Below, in pieces: positions 1 to 6,587 of a DNA stretch of 16,599 nt; position 1 is the stretch's first letter, and each line of letters begins with the position of its first letter. The notes below the pieces were generated by a model, which searched no databases, was not told the DNA's origin, and saw only the letters and a list, made by a program, of their open reading frames with translations. Source of the DNA: JBBSUX01 sp038234045 (GTDB taxonomy: Bacteria; Pseudomonadota; Gammaproteobacteria; Burkholderiales; Burkholderiaceae_C); NCBI GenBank assembly GCA_038234045.1, contig JBBSUX010000046.1, positions 1 through 16,599 on the forward strand, given 5' to 3'. The position numbers and the translations under genes were made by a program.

Positions 1-731
1 AAAACGCGGAATTCAGGGCGCTGGATTTCTCGGGGCTCAAGGCTTCGCAGGCTGGCGGGATGGCCGCGAGCGAAGGCACGGCGCGTGAGTGGCAGAAGGT
101 GACGGGCTGTGTCATGGTCGAGGGCTGGGGCATGAGCGAAACCTGCGCTATCGGCACCAACAACCCTACCAATTCCATGAGCTTCAGCGGCACCATTGGC
201 CTGCCGCTGTCTGGTATCGATATCGCCATCAAGGACGATGCCGGCAACACGGTGGCTTTTGGTACGCCGGGCGAGATCTGCATCCGCGGCGAGAACGTCA
301 TGCGCGGCTACTGGGGCCAGCCAGAAGAAACCGCGCGCGCCTTCACTGCCGACAAGTTCATGCGCACTGGCGATATCGGCATCATGGCGCCGGACGGCAG
401 CACCCGAATCGTCGACCGCAAGAAGGACATGATCCTGGTGAGCGGCTTTAACGTGTTTCCCAACGAGCTTGAAAACGTGGTGTCGCTATGTCCCGGCGTG
501 CTCGAATGCGCTGCAGTGGGCGTACCCGACGAGAAGCAGGGCGAGGCGATCCGGCTCTTCGTCGTGAAGAAGGACCCTGCCCTCACCGAAGACGAAGTGC
601 TGCGCTTTTGCCATGACCGGCTGACGGGCTACAAGCGCCCGCGCACGGTGGAATTCCGCGAATCCTTGCCCAAGACCAACGTGGGCAAGATCCTGCGTCG
701 AGAGTTGCGCGACGTGCCGGAAACTGTTTAA
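1..731 (+). CDS. fadD: Long-chain acyl-CoA synthetase, C-terminal part (5' end outside window)
   Basis: The reading frame is open from the window edge (first full codon at base 3) to TAA at 729-731, giving about 242 residues of an AMP-forming acyl-CoA ligase. It activates fatty acids with ATP and CoA for beta-oxidation. Visible family motifs in order are GWGMSE (the adenylate-forming A5 motif, here with S in place of the usual T), TGDIG, DRKKDMILVSGFNVFP (the fatty acyl-CoA synthetase signature around the hinge) and LPKTNVGKILRREL, which carries the C-terminal catalytic lysine. The residues before the first internal ATG (base 60), such as LDFSGLK and GGMA, match the family as well, so the gene continues upstream and does not start at 60. 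The exact chain-length preference cannot be told. It is not functionally tied to the phosphonate genes. Confidence 0.9.
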   Translation, partial: NAEFRALDFSGLKASQAGGMAASEGTAREWQKVTGCVMVEGWGMSETCAIGTNNPTNSMSFSGTIGLPLSGIDIAIKDDAGNTVAFGTPGEICIRGENVMRGYWGQPEETARAFTADKFMRTGDIGIMAPDGSTRIVDRKKDMILVSGFNVFPNELENVVSLCPGVLECAAVGVPDEKQGEAIRLFVVKKDPALTEDEVLRFCHDRLTGYKRPRTVEFRESLPKTNVGKILRRELRDVPETV

Positions 732-772
732 GGCGTGGCTGCAAGACTCCAGCCATACCGCCATCAACACAC

Positions 773-818
773 TATTGATAGCTAATAGCGCTTATAGATA
801 AAGCGCTAGAGGCCTATT
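773..818. repeat. Short intergenic palindromic repeat (Comamonadaceae type)
   Basis: An AT-rich stretch between two plus-strand genes contains a perfect 8-bp inverted repeat, TAGCGCTT at 786-793 and AAGCGCTA at 801-808, with a 7-nt loop. It is flanked by CTATTGATAGCTAATAG and GAGGCCTATTT. From memory, intergenic sequences of the form AGCGCTT...AAGCGCTAGAGGCC recur in Comamonadaceae genomes; that link is recall and was not checked. It may also act as a transcript 3'-end stabiliser for the acyl-CoA synthetase gene. It has no U-tract, so it is not a classic terminator. Confidence 0.55.
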
Positions 819-847
819 TCATTCATGAAATTCGAGATTTTCCCCTC

Positions 848-1768
848 GTGACCGCATCGCTTCCCTCCGGCGTCCAGGTCTTCGAGCGTGGCTGGTTATC
901 CGCCAACAACGTGCTGCTCACAGGCGGTGATGGGCCGACGGCGCTGATCGACAGCGGTTATTGCACGCACGCCGATCAAACGGTCGCGTTAGTCGCATCC
1001 GCGCTGGAAAACCAGCCGCTCGAATTACTGGTGAATACGCATCTGCATAGCGATCACTGCGGGGGCAATGCTGCGTTGCAGGCGCACTATCCGGCGCTTG
1101 CCACCCTCATTCCGCCGGGTGAATCAGCAGCGGTGCAAATCTGGGATGAAGCGGCTCTGAGCTATGTCGCCACCGGCCAGCTTTGTCCGCCGTTCGGGTT
1201 CAGCGGGCTGCTGCAACCGGGCAGCGCGATCGCCCTCGGGCAGCATGTTTGGGAAGTGCATGCGGCGCCGGGTCACGATGCGCACGCGGTGGTGCTATTC
1301 GAGCCCGTGTCCCGCACGCTCGTCTCGGGCGATGCGCTGTGGGCCGACGGGTTTGGCGTGGTGTTTCCGGAGCTCGACGGGATTCACGCGTTCGACGATG
1401 TTGCCGCGACACTCGACCTGATAGAAGCGCTGGCTCCGCTCACGGTGATTCCGGGACACGGGCCGGTCTTTGTCGCGGTGGGTAGAGCGCTGTCTACCGC
1501 GCGGCGCAGGCTGAGTGCCTTCGTGCAGAAACCGCTGCGGCATGCACGGCACGCGGCCAAGGTGCTGCTGAAATTCAAGCTGCTGGAGTGGCGACAACAG
1601 GACATGGCTGTTCTGCTGAGTTGGGTAGAAGCCACCCCACTGTTGCGCGCTTTGCACGCTCGGCATTTCTCAGACGTTTCGCTCGACGCTTGGTGTAGCG
1701 ACGTGCTCGCGCAACTGGAAAGCGCGGGAGCGGTCGAGCAGGTCGGCGGCATCGTGTACGACCGGTGA
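848..1768 (+). CDS. MBL-fold metallo-hydrolase
   Basis: A 306-residue metallo-beta-lactamase-fold protein. The zinc ligands are visible: HLHSDH at residues 65-70, H143 in APGHD, D162 in SGDAL and H204 in PGHG. Residues after about 215 form a helical C-terminal domain of the kind seen in LACTB2/glyoxalase-II-like MBL proteins. It probably hydrolyses an ester or thioester; the substrate is not identifiable. GTG at 848 is taken as the start because the fold begins right after it, although there is no clear ribosome binding site. A mini-ORF (ATG 825) ends on the same GTGA. It is not PhnP: it lacks PhnP's RNase Z-like layout and sits beside a fatty acid gene. It converges with the phosphonate operon across a 148-nt gap. 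Confidence 0.85.
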   Translation: MTASLPSGVQVFERGWLSANNVLLTGGDGPTALIDSGYCTHADQTVALVASALENQPLELLVNTHLHSDHCGGNAALQAHYPALATLIPPGESAAVQIWDEAALSYVATGQLCPPFGFSGLLQPGSAIALGQHVWEVHAAPGHDAHAVVLFEPVSRTLVSGDALWADGFGVVFPELDGIHAFDDVAATLDLIEALAPLTVIPGHGPVFVAVGRALSTARRRLSAFVQKPLRHARHAAKVLLKFKLLEWRQQDMAVLLSWVEATPLLRALHARHFSDVSLDAWCSDVLAQLESAGAVEQVGGIVYDR

Positions 1769-1847
1769 TCGGTTGGGTCCTGGTGACACTTCCTGACCCA
1801 GGGCGATTGGGATTTCTTCTCCGAACAGAAACAGCGCACGGCAGTAG

Positions 1848-1873
1848 AAAAAACTCCCAGAAGTCGCTCTTGG
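1848..1873 (-). terminator. Possible weak terminator of the phosphonate operon
   Basis: On the minus strand, about 44 nt past the HD gene stop, a short imperfect stem (CCAAGA/TCTGG with one bulge) is followed by GAG and six T residues. It is the only T-run in the convergent gap 1769-1916. The stem is weak and the call is tentative. Nothing else was recognised in this gap. Confidence 0.3.
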
Positions 1874-1916
1874 CCTTCGAAAGGGCATGTCGAGTGCAGA
1901 ACCCGTCGACAGCGAG

Positions 1917-2465
1917 CTACAACCACCGCGCGAGCAAGGGGCGATAGTGATCAAGGCCAGGCACAAGCTTGTCGGGTACCTTGGCAAGGTCATCGTAATG
2001 GCGCAGGCGAACTGCCTCACCTGAATAGGCCTGCGTCATGAACGTTTGCGCTTGCTCAGCATTGAAAGCTCCACCCTGTTGCCTCAGGCTGTGCTGCGAT
2101 GCCGGCGACAACAGGGATTCGTAGTCCTGCTCGACATGGCAGAGATACCGCTTTGCATCCACGTGCAGTCGGATCGGCTCCAGCACTGCGTCAGGCATGC
2201 GTGTCCGAAGAAAAGGCAGCGCTACATACTGATGCAGGTCATCGCGTTCGAGTTCTTTCTCCAGGGAATCCGCTCGCTCCGCGGCGACCAGGTGGCCAAG
2301 GTCGTGCAGAAGACATGCGGCTATGGTTTCGGGAGTTTCTTTTGCGATCTCGGCAAGCTGGGCACATTGCAGCGCATGCTCAAGCTGCGTGACCGCCTCC
2401 CTGCCGTAAAGGCTGCGACCACGGTGGGTCAGCAACTGTTCGACATCCTCAAGGTTCAAAGCCAT
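1917..2465 (-). CDS. PhnZ-like HD-domain di-iron oxygenase (phosphonate operon HDIG family)
   Basis: A 182-residue HD-domain protein of the family found in phosphonate operons, related to PhnZ and TmpB. Those enzymes use a mixed-valent di-iron site and O2 to cleave the C-P bond of alpha-hydroxylated 2-aminoethylphosphonate or its trimethyl form. Metal-ligand candidates are H30, H54-D55 (LLHDLGH), H78, H101 and D158/D159 (RHYDDLAK). Y20 and E23 occupy the place of PhnZ's lid pair Tyr24/Glu27, which argues for an oxygenase and against a plain phosphohydrolase. The start ATG has AGGGAGA six nt upstream. The gene follows phnE by 11 nt, so it should be co-transcribed with the transporter. No PhnY/TmpA-type 2-oxoglutarate hydroxylase lies in the window, so its substrate is open. 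Confidence 0.85.
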   Translation of the reverse strand: MALNLEDVEQLLTHRGRSLYGREAVTQLEHALQCAQLAEIAKETPETIAACLLHDLGHLVAAERADSLEKELERDDLHQYVALPFLRTRMPDAVLEPIRLHVDAKRYLCHVEQDYESLLSPASQHSLRQQGGAFNAEQAQTFMTQAYSGEAVRLRHYDDLAKVPDKLVPGLDHYRPLLARWL

Positions 2466-2476
2466 CGCAGGTCTCC

Positions 2477-3289
2477 CTAAATCATGAGCTTGCGCACGCG
2501 TGAAGAAAGCAGATCAATCAAGCTGACGGTCACGATGATGATGATCATGACGGCTCCGGTCTCCGCATACTGAAAGCTGCGGATGATTTCCCACAACACG
2601 ACGCCGATACCGCCCGCGCCGACCATGCCCACCACAGAAGCCGAGCGCACGTTGGCTTCGAAGCGATAGAGCGTGTAGGAGATCCAGAGCGGCATGACCT
2701 GGGGGATCACGCCATACACGATTTCGTGAAGAGCCGAAGCGCCCGTTGACCGGATTCCTTCGACTGGTTGCGGGTCGATCGCCTCGACCGCTTCGGAGAA
2801 CAGTTTTGCCAAGGTACCCGCCGTGTGAACCCACAAAGCCAGGACGCCCGCGAATGGACCCAGACCCACCGCGACAACGAACAACATCGCAAATACCAAC
2901 TCGTTGATCGCGCGACAGGCGTCCAGCAGGCGCCGCACGGGCTGGTATATCCACCAAGGCACGATATTGGACGAAGCCAACAGGCCCAACGGCACCGCCA
3001 CGACAACCGCCAGCGCAGTACCCCACACGGCTATCTGAATCGTGACCAGCATCTCCTCAACGTAGAAACGCCAACTACCGAAATTCGGCGGAAAGAATTC
3101 GCTGGCGTACTGGGCCATGTTGTTTGAATAGCGCCAGAGGTCCATGGGGCGCATGTCAGCACCGTTCCACGATGCCGCCAACAAAAATACGACCCCTGCC
3201 CAACCCAAATACCAACCCAGGCTGTGGCGCTTCGCAGCGGCGGCACCGTGAATAGCCGCTTCGGTCCGACGTGCAGTGATTGAGCCCAC
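2477..3289 (-). CDS. phnE: Phosphonate ABC transporter, permease PhnE
   Basis: A 270-residue inner-membrane permease that forms the channel of the PhnCDE importer. Hydrophobic segments are visible at about residues 26-41, 82-106, 131-155, 217-234 and 246-262. The cytoplasmic coupling loop lies near 166-190 (EAVEAIDPQPVEGIRSTG), a PhnE-type EAA loop that contacts the ATPase PhnC. The start is GTG at 3289, chosen because GGAGA (3297-3301) lies 7 nt upstream. It is 57 nt downstream of phnD, and that gap holds a hairpin (3311-3334). The HD gene follows directly. Only one permease gene is present, so it would act as a homodimer. The gene ends TAG. Confidence 0.95.
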   Translation of the reverse strand: MGSITARRTEAAIHGAAAAKRHSLGWYLGWAGVVFLLAASWNGADMRPMDLWRYSNNMAQYASEFFPPNFGSWRFYVEEMLVTIQIAVWGTALAVVVAVPLGLLASSNIVPWWIYQPVRRLLDACRAINELVFAMLFVVAVGLGPFAGVLALWVHTAGTLAKLFSEAVEAIDPQPVEGIRSTGASALHEIVYGVIPQVMPLWISYTLYRFEANVRSASVVGMVGAGGIGVVLWEIIRSFQYAETGAVMIIIIVTVSLIDLLSSRVRKLMI

Positions 3290-3306
3290 TTATTTTTCTC
3301 CGATCG

Positions 3307-3334
3307 CGAAAAGGCCTGCCATCGGACAGGCCTT
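3307..3334 (-). terminator. Hairpin with short T-tract between phnD and phnE (attenuator or 3'-stabiliser)
   Basis: Read on the transcribed strand, AAGGCCTG (3334-3327) pairs with CAGGCCTT (3318-3311). The pairing can extend inward with TCC/GG, leaving a small loop. The right arm runs into TTTTCGCG. It begins 12 nt after the phnD stop and ends just before the phnE ribosome binding site. The stem is strong and the T-tract short, so partial termination or protection of the phnD mRNA 3' end both fit. Confidence 0.6.
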
Positions 3335-3346
3335 CTACGGGTCACG

Positions 3347-4291
3347 TTATTGCAGGGCGGCGAGCTTCTGGTCGAGCTCGGCCAACTTGGCGGCCTTGTC
3401 GGCAGCCTCCAGGGTGGTGTCGGCGTCGATCTTGTTGCGCTGGCTGAAGAGCGCGAGCTGGCGGATCGGCAGCAGTTGCGCATTGGTCGATGGCTTGAAC
3501 CCCGAGAGCTTGGAGAGCTTGATGACGACCTCTTTTTCATGCGCATCGGTCTTGGCATAGTTGTAGAAGAATTTCTTGATCTTCTCCTTGGTTTCAGAAG
3601 GCAAGCTCTTGCTCATCACCAGAGGGTCCAAAGGGATCAGAGGCGAGGTCCAGATCACGCGAATTTCCTTGAATTTCTCGGGCTGGCGCTCCCTGATCTT
3701 TTCCAGGTTTTCGCTGTTGTTGGTGGCTACATCCACCTGGTGGTTAGCCACGGCAAGTGCGTTGCTTTCGTGGTTGGCACTGCGCACTACCTTGAAGAAG
3801 CTCTTTGCATCGATCTTGTTCTTGGCGAACACGTAATAGCCGGGAACCAGGAATCCGGAGGTGGAATTCGGGTCACCGTTGCCAAAGGACAGCGACTTGC
3901 CATTCTTCAGAACGTCGTCGAGCGAGTGAAGCGGGCTGTCCTTGTTCACGATCAGGTGCGAGTAGTAGCCCTGCGTACCGTCGGCATTGACCATCTGGGC
4001 AAAGATTTCACCGTTGGCTCGGTCCACGGCTTCCATGGCCGACTTGTTTCCAAGCCATGCGACTTGCACTTTGTTGAAACGCATGCCTTCGATGATGCCG
4101 GCGTAGTCAGAGGCAAAGAATGGCTTGATCGTCAGACCGGTCTGCCTGGCCATGTCATCTATCAGCGGTTGCCAGTCTGACTTGAGGTTTTGCGAAGACT
4201 CGGTGGAAATGATGCCGAAATTGATGTCTTGCGCCCAGGAGACGGTGAGAGTCGCGCCGAGCGCGAGCGCGGCTAGGGTTTGCTTGATCAT
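3347..4291 (-). CDS. phnD: Phosphonate ABC transporter, periplasmic binding protein PhnD
   Basis: A 314-residue periplasmic protein that captures phosphonates and delivers them to PhnE/PhnC. Residues 1-20 form a Sec signal peptide (MIKQTLAALALG..., likely cut after SWA). The mature protein shows PhnD-family ligand-loop features: WLGNKSA near 79-85, GYYS near 108-111, and PNSTSG near 141-146, where the Ser/Thr hydroxyls hold the phosphonate oxygens. NHES (around 173-176) and VDVATNN (around 186-192) are also family-like. ATG at 4291 is chosen over a start 10 codons upstream: AAGGAGGT lies 5 nt before it and the signal peptide begins there. That near-perfect ribosome binding site suggests high expression, as expected for a binding protein. 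phnC ends 65 nt upstream. Confidence 0.95.
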   Translation of the reverse strand: MIKQTLAALALGATLTVSWAQDINFGIISTESSQNLKSDWQPLIDDMARQTGLTIKPFFASDYAGIIEGMRFNKVQVAWLGNKSAMEAVDRANGEIFAQMVNADGTQGYYSHLIVNKDSPLHSLDDVLKNGKSLSFGNGDPNSTSGFLVPGYYVFAKNKIDAKSFFKVVRSANHESNALAVANHQVDVATNNSENLEKIRERQPEKFKEIRVIWTSPLIPLDPLVMSKSLPSETKEKIKKFFYNYAKTDAHEKEVVIKLSKLSGFKPSTNAQLLPIRQLALFSQRNKIDADTTLEAADKAAKLAELDQKLAALQ

Positions 4292-4296
4292 GGAAG

Positions 4297-4304
4297 ACCT
4301 CCTT
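4297..4304 (-). promoter_or_regulatory. Strong ribosome binding site of phnD
   Basis: AAGGAGGT on the minus strand, 5 nt before ATG 4291. It is the strongest Shine-Dalgarno sequence in the locus and fixes the phnD start. Confidence 0.85.
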
Positions 4305-4356
4305 GAATTGAAAAATAGCAATGGATGGGAGCAATGCGTGGGAAATTTGCTGGTGT

Positions 4357-5220
4357 TCAGGCAGCTTGGGCCAGCGGGGCTGGCCAGCGCGCTTTGACGG
4401 AACGCTGAGCCGGGGTTGAAGGTTCGTGCAGCGTTGCGCTGCCATTGAGAATTTCATCGGCCTGCATGCCGTACAAGCTGCGAAGCAGCGCCGGCGTAAG
4501 CGCGCTGGAAGGGCCGTCGTACACCACTCGACCCTGGTTCAGCGCAATGGTGCGCGGGCAGTAGCGCATGGCCACGTCGACTTGGTGCAGCGACACCACT
4601 ACGGTGCAGGCGTCTTCACGGTTGATGCGCGCGAGAATCTCCATCACCTTGCGGCACGACTCGGGGTCGAGAGAAGCAATCGGCTCGTCTGCCAACACCA
4701 CTTTTGCGCCTTGCACCAGTGCGCGGGCGATAGCTGCGCGTTGCTGCTGCCCGCCCGAAAGGGTGGACGCGCGCTGCGCATGGCACTCGGCGATGCCGAC
4801 CCGGCTCAGCGCCTCCATGGCGAGTTGGCGTTCTTGCGCATTGAACCAGCGCGTCCAGGCGCGCCACCACGGCATGCCATGCAGGCGACCTACCAGCACA
4901 TTGACCAGCACCGGCAGGCGGTCCACCAGGTTGAACTGCTGAAACACGAAGCCAACTTTTGATCGGATGCGGCGCACGTTTTTCTGAATGCGCCCGTCGC
5001 GCTGCACGCACTGGCCCGCGATCTCGATCACAGAACCAGGCGTGTTGTCGGCGGCCATCAAGCCCGCTACGTGTCGCAGCAAGGTCGATTTGCCCGAGCC
5101 CGATGCGCCGATCAGCGCCACCATCTCGCCTTCGCGGATCTCAAGATTGATGTCGTCAAGCGCCAGCTTCCCGCCAGGAAAGCGTTTGCTCAGGTGTCGG
5201 ATGCTCAGGGCGTTAGACAT
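4357..5220 (-). CDS. phnC: Phosphonate ABC transporter, ATP-binding protein PhnC
   Basis: A 287-residue ABC ATPase that powers the PhnCDE phosphonate importer at the inner membrane. Motifs: Walker A GASGSGKST at 38-46, Q-loop FVFQQFN near 91-97, signature LSGGQQQR at 154-161, Walker B VVLADEP at 174-180, and switch histidine H212. The GMPWWRAWTRWF stretch near 115-126 is typical of PhnC. ATG at 5220 was chosen; GGAAAG lies 7 nt upstream, while the longer reading would need a TTG at 5244. The last 40 or so residues form a Pro/Ala-rich tail beyond the usual PhnC end. It is the first gene after a 173-nt gap carrying two putative PhnF operators, so it probably has its own promoter. Confidence 0.95.
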   Translation of the reverse strand: MSNALSIRHLSKRFPGGKLALDDINLEIREGEMVALIGASGSGKSTLLRHVAGLMAADNTPGSVIEIAGQCVQRDGRIQKNVRRIRSKVGFVFQQFNLVDRLPVLVNVLVGRLHGMPWWRAWTRWFNAQERQLAMEALSRVGIAECHAQRASTLSGGQQQRAAIARALVQGAKVVLADEPIASLDPESCRKVMEILARINREDACTVVVSLHQVDVAMRYCPRTIALNQGRVVYDGPSSALTPALLRSLYGMQADEILNGSATLHEPSTPAQRSVKARWPAPLAQAA

Positions 5221-5242
5221 GAATTCACTTTCCAGAAAAAGC

Positions 5243-5270
5243 AAGTTATCTAGACAAGTTATCCAGACAA
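5243..5270 (-). promoter_or_regulatory. Two tandem putative PhnF operators upstream of phnC
   Basis: Two 13-bp tandem copies, AAGTTATCTAGAC and AAGTTATCCAGAC, differ at one base. On the phnC strand the sites read TTGTCTAGATAACTT (5257-5243) and TTGTCTGGATAACTT (5270-5256). Their cores, GTCTAGAT and GTCTGGAT, resemble the HutC-type GntR consensus GTMTAKAC. A third copy lies between phnF and phnG. A possible sigma-70 promoter, TTGTCA (5298-5293) with a 17-nt spacer and TTGATT (5275-5270), sits just upstream and overlaps the distal site. The promoter is only a weak match. Confidence 0.65.
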
Positions 5271-5322
5271 ATCAAAGTGTCAGCGTTCTGTATGACAACC
5301 GTTTGACACCTTCAGGAAGTTT

Positions 5323-5352
5323 CTGTGGCTGTGGCTGTGGCTGTGGCTGTGG
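5323..5352. repeat. Hexanucleotide tandem repeat (CTGTGG)5
   Basis: Five perfect copies of CTGTGG, followed by degenerate CTTCGG, between the phnM stop and the phnC operators. It is in the phnM 3' region and in no recognisable gene. Simple repeats of this size are prone to length change. Confidence 0.85.
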
Positions 5353-5393
5353 CTTCGGCTTGCCCGACCGCGGTCTGCATGGCCAAGCTCGGC

Positions 5394-6587
5394 TCAGAGC
5401 ACGCGCCGGCCCTCGCGCCAGACGGCGCGCACCACGGCGTGGTGGTGTCCGCCTGCACCCTCGACCAAGCGCACCTGCACCAGGTCGGCCTTCAGGCCGG
5501 CGGTGATTTCACCGCGGTCGTGCAGACCGACCGCACGTGCCGGGTTGCGGCCGATGGTGGCAACCGCCTGCGGGAGATTCATGTGACCGTTGTCCACCAA
5601 CCGCAGTGCGGCGGTCAGCAAGCTGCCGGGCACGTAGTCGCTGGAGAGAATGTCCAGCAGGCCCAGGCTGGCCAGGTGGGATGCCGCCACGTTGCCCGAA
5701 TGGGAGCCTCCACGAACTACGTTGGGGGCCCCCATCACGGTGAGCATGCCGCGCTCGCGGGCGGCAAGTGCCGCCAGCTCGGTGGTCGGAAATTCGGACA
5801 CGCTGACACCATCGGCATGGGCTTCTTCTACATGGGCCAGTGTGGTGTCGTCGTGACTGGCCAAGGCAATGCGGCGTTGGCAGGCGTAGTTGACGAAGTG
5901 GCGGCGATGGGGTTGGGCATAGCGTTCCTGCAGCTCGGCGGCTTCCGCCACCTGGCGCTGAAATTTCGCCTCGCTCCAACCTTTTTTTCCGGTGAAATAA
6001 ACGCGGGCATGTTCGATGTTCTCCCACTGTCGCTGGCCGGGGGTATGGTCCATCAGTGAGATCATTCCCACGAGAGGGTGGTCCAGAAAAGGCTGAAACA
6101 GATCGATGGTGTTGGGCGCAGGCAGCTCGCAGCGCACGTGCAGGCGGTGCTCGGCGCGCAGCAAATCACGTTGCGTGCATTCCTCCAGCGTTGTGATCAC
6201 GTCGTCCCACGCGTGACCGCGCAAGCTGTCTGTATCGGCTTCGCCCACGCCCAGCGCGTCGTAGACCGTAGTGATGCCCGCCGCCGCGATCTCGGCATCG
6301 TGCGCAAGCAAGGCAGGCAGCTCGGCCCAGCGTACCTTGGGGCGCGGCATCAGGTGGCGCTCGAAATTGTCGGTGTGGATTTCAACCAGGCCGGGCAGCA
6401 ACAGGTCACCCCCCAGATCCTGCGCGCCCGCCGGGACGGATGTACCACTGTCGACGGCGGTGATGCGCCCGTTGCGCACCTGGAGCGAACCGGTGATCAC
6501 TTCGTCAGCCAGCACAAGTCGTGCATTGCCCAGCGTCATCTCTGCGGTGTGCAGGGCCGATGCCGGCAAGTCGTGGGGGGCGTTCAT
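5394..6587 (-). CDS. phnM: Alpha-D-ribose 1-methylphosphonate 5-triphosphate diphosphatase PhnM
   Basis: A 397-residue amidohydrolase-superfamily enzyme. In the C-P lyase pathway it removes diphosphate from ribose 1-alkylphosphonate 5-triphosphate, making the substrate of PhnJ. Metal-site motifs: EIHTDNFERH at 69-78 (H71-x-D73), MDHTPGQ near 179-185, ASHDD at 243-247 and SSDY near 315-318. The start ATG is confirmed by AAGGAG 7 nt upstream and by a 4-nt ATGA overlap with the end of phnL. It is the last gene of the tightly packed phnG-M block. Length agrees with the family (about 380). No PhnP lies downstream; the following gap holds a hexanucleotide repeat and phnC control sites. Confidence 0.95.
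   Translation of the reverse strand: MNAPHDLPASALHTAEMTLGNARLVLADEVITGSLQVRNGRITAVDSGTSVPAGAQDLGGDLLLPGLVEIHTDNFERHLMPRPKVRWAELPALLAHDAEIAAAGITTVYDALGVGEADTDSLRGHAWDDVITTLEECTQRDLLRAEHRLHVRCELPAPNTIDLFQPFLDHPLVGMISLMDHTPGQRQWENIEHARVYFTGKKGWSEAKFQRQVAEAAELQERYAQPHRRHFVNYACQRRIALASHDDTTLAHVEEAHADGVSVSEFPTTELAALAARERGMLTVMGAPNVVRGGSHSGNVAASHLASLGLLDILSSDYVPGSLLTAALRLVDNGHMNLPQAVATIGRNPARAVGLHDRGEITAGLKADLVQVRLVEGAGGHHHAVVRAVWREGRRVL

Noticed and set aside
848..1768. Considered as PhnP, since PhnP is an MBL-fold enzyme and the phn operon lacks one
   Set aside because: Its motif layout and C-terminal helical domain are glyoxalase-II/LACTB2-like and not RNase Z/PhnP-like. It is on the other strand, next to a fatty acid gene and outside the operon.
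1774..1800. Inverted repeat TGGGTC/GACCCA after the MBL gene as a terminator
   Set aside because: Only 6 bp with a 15-nt loop and no T-tract right after it; too weak to annotate.
3350..4180. A 276-codon plus-strand frame opposite phnD
   Set aside because: It is the antisense of a secure PhnD gene; the product shows no family motif.
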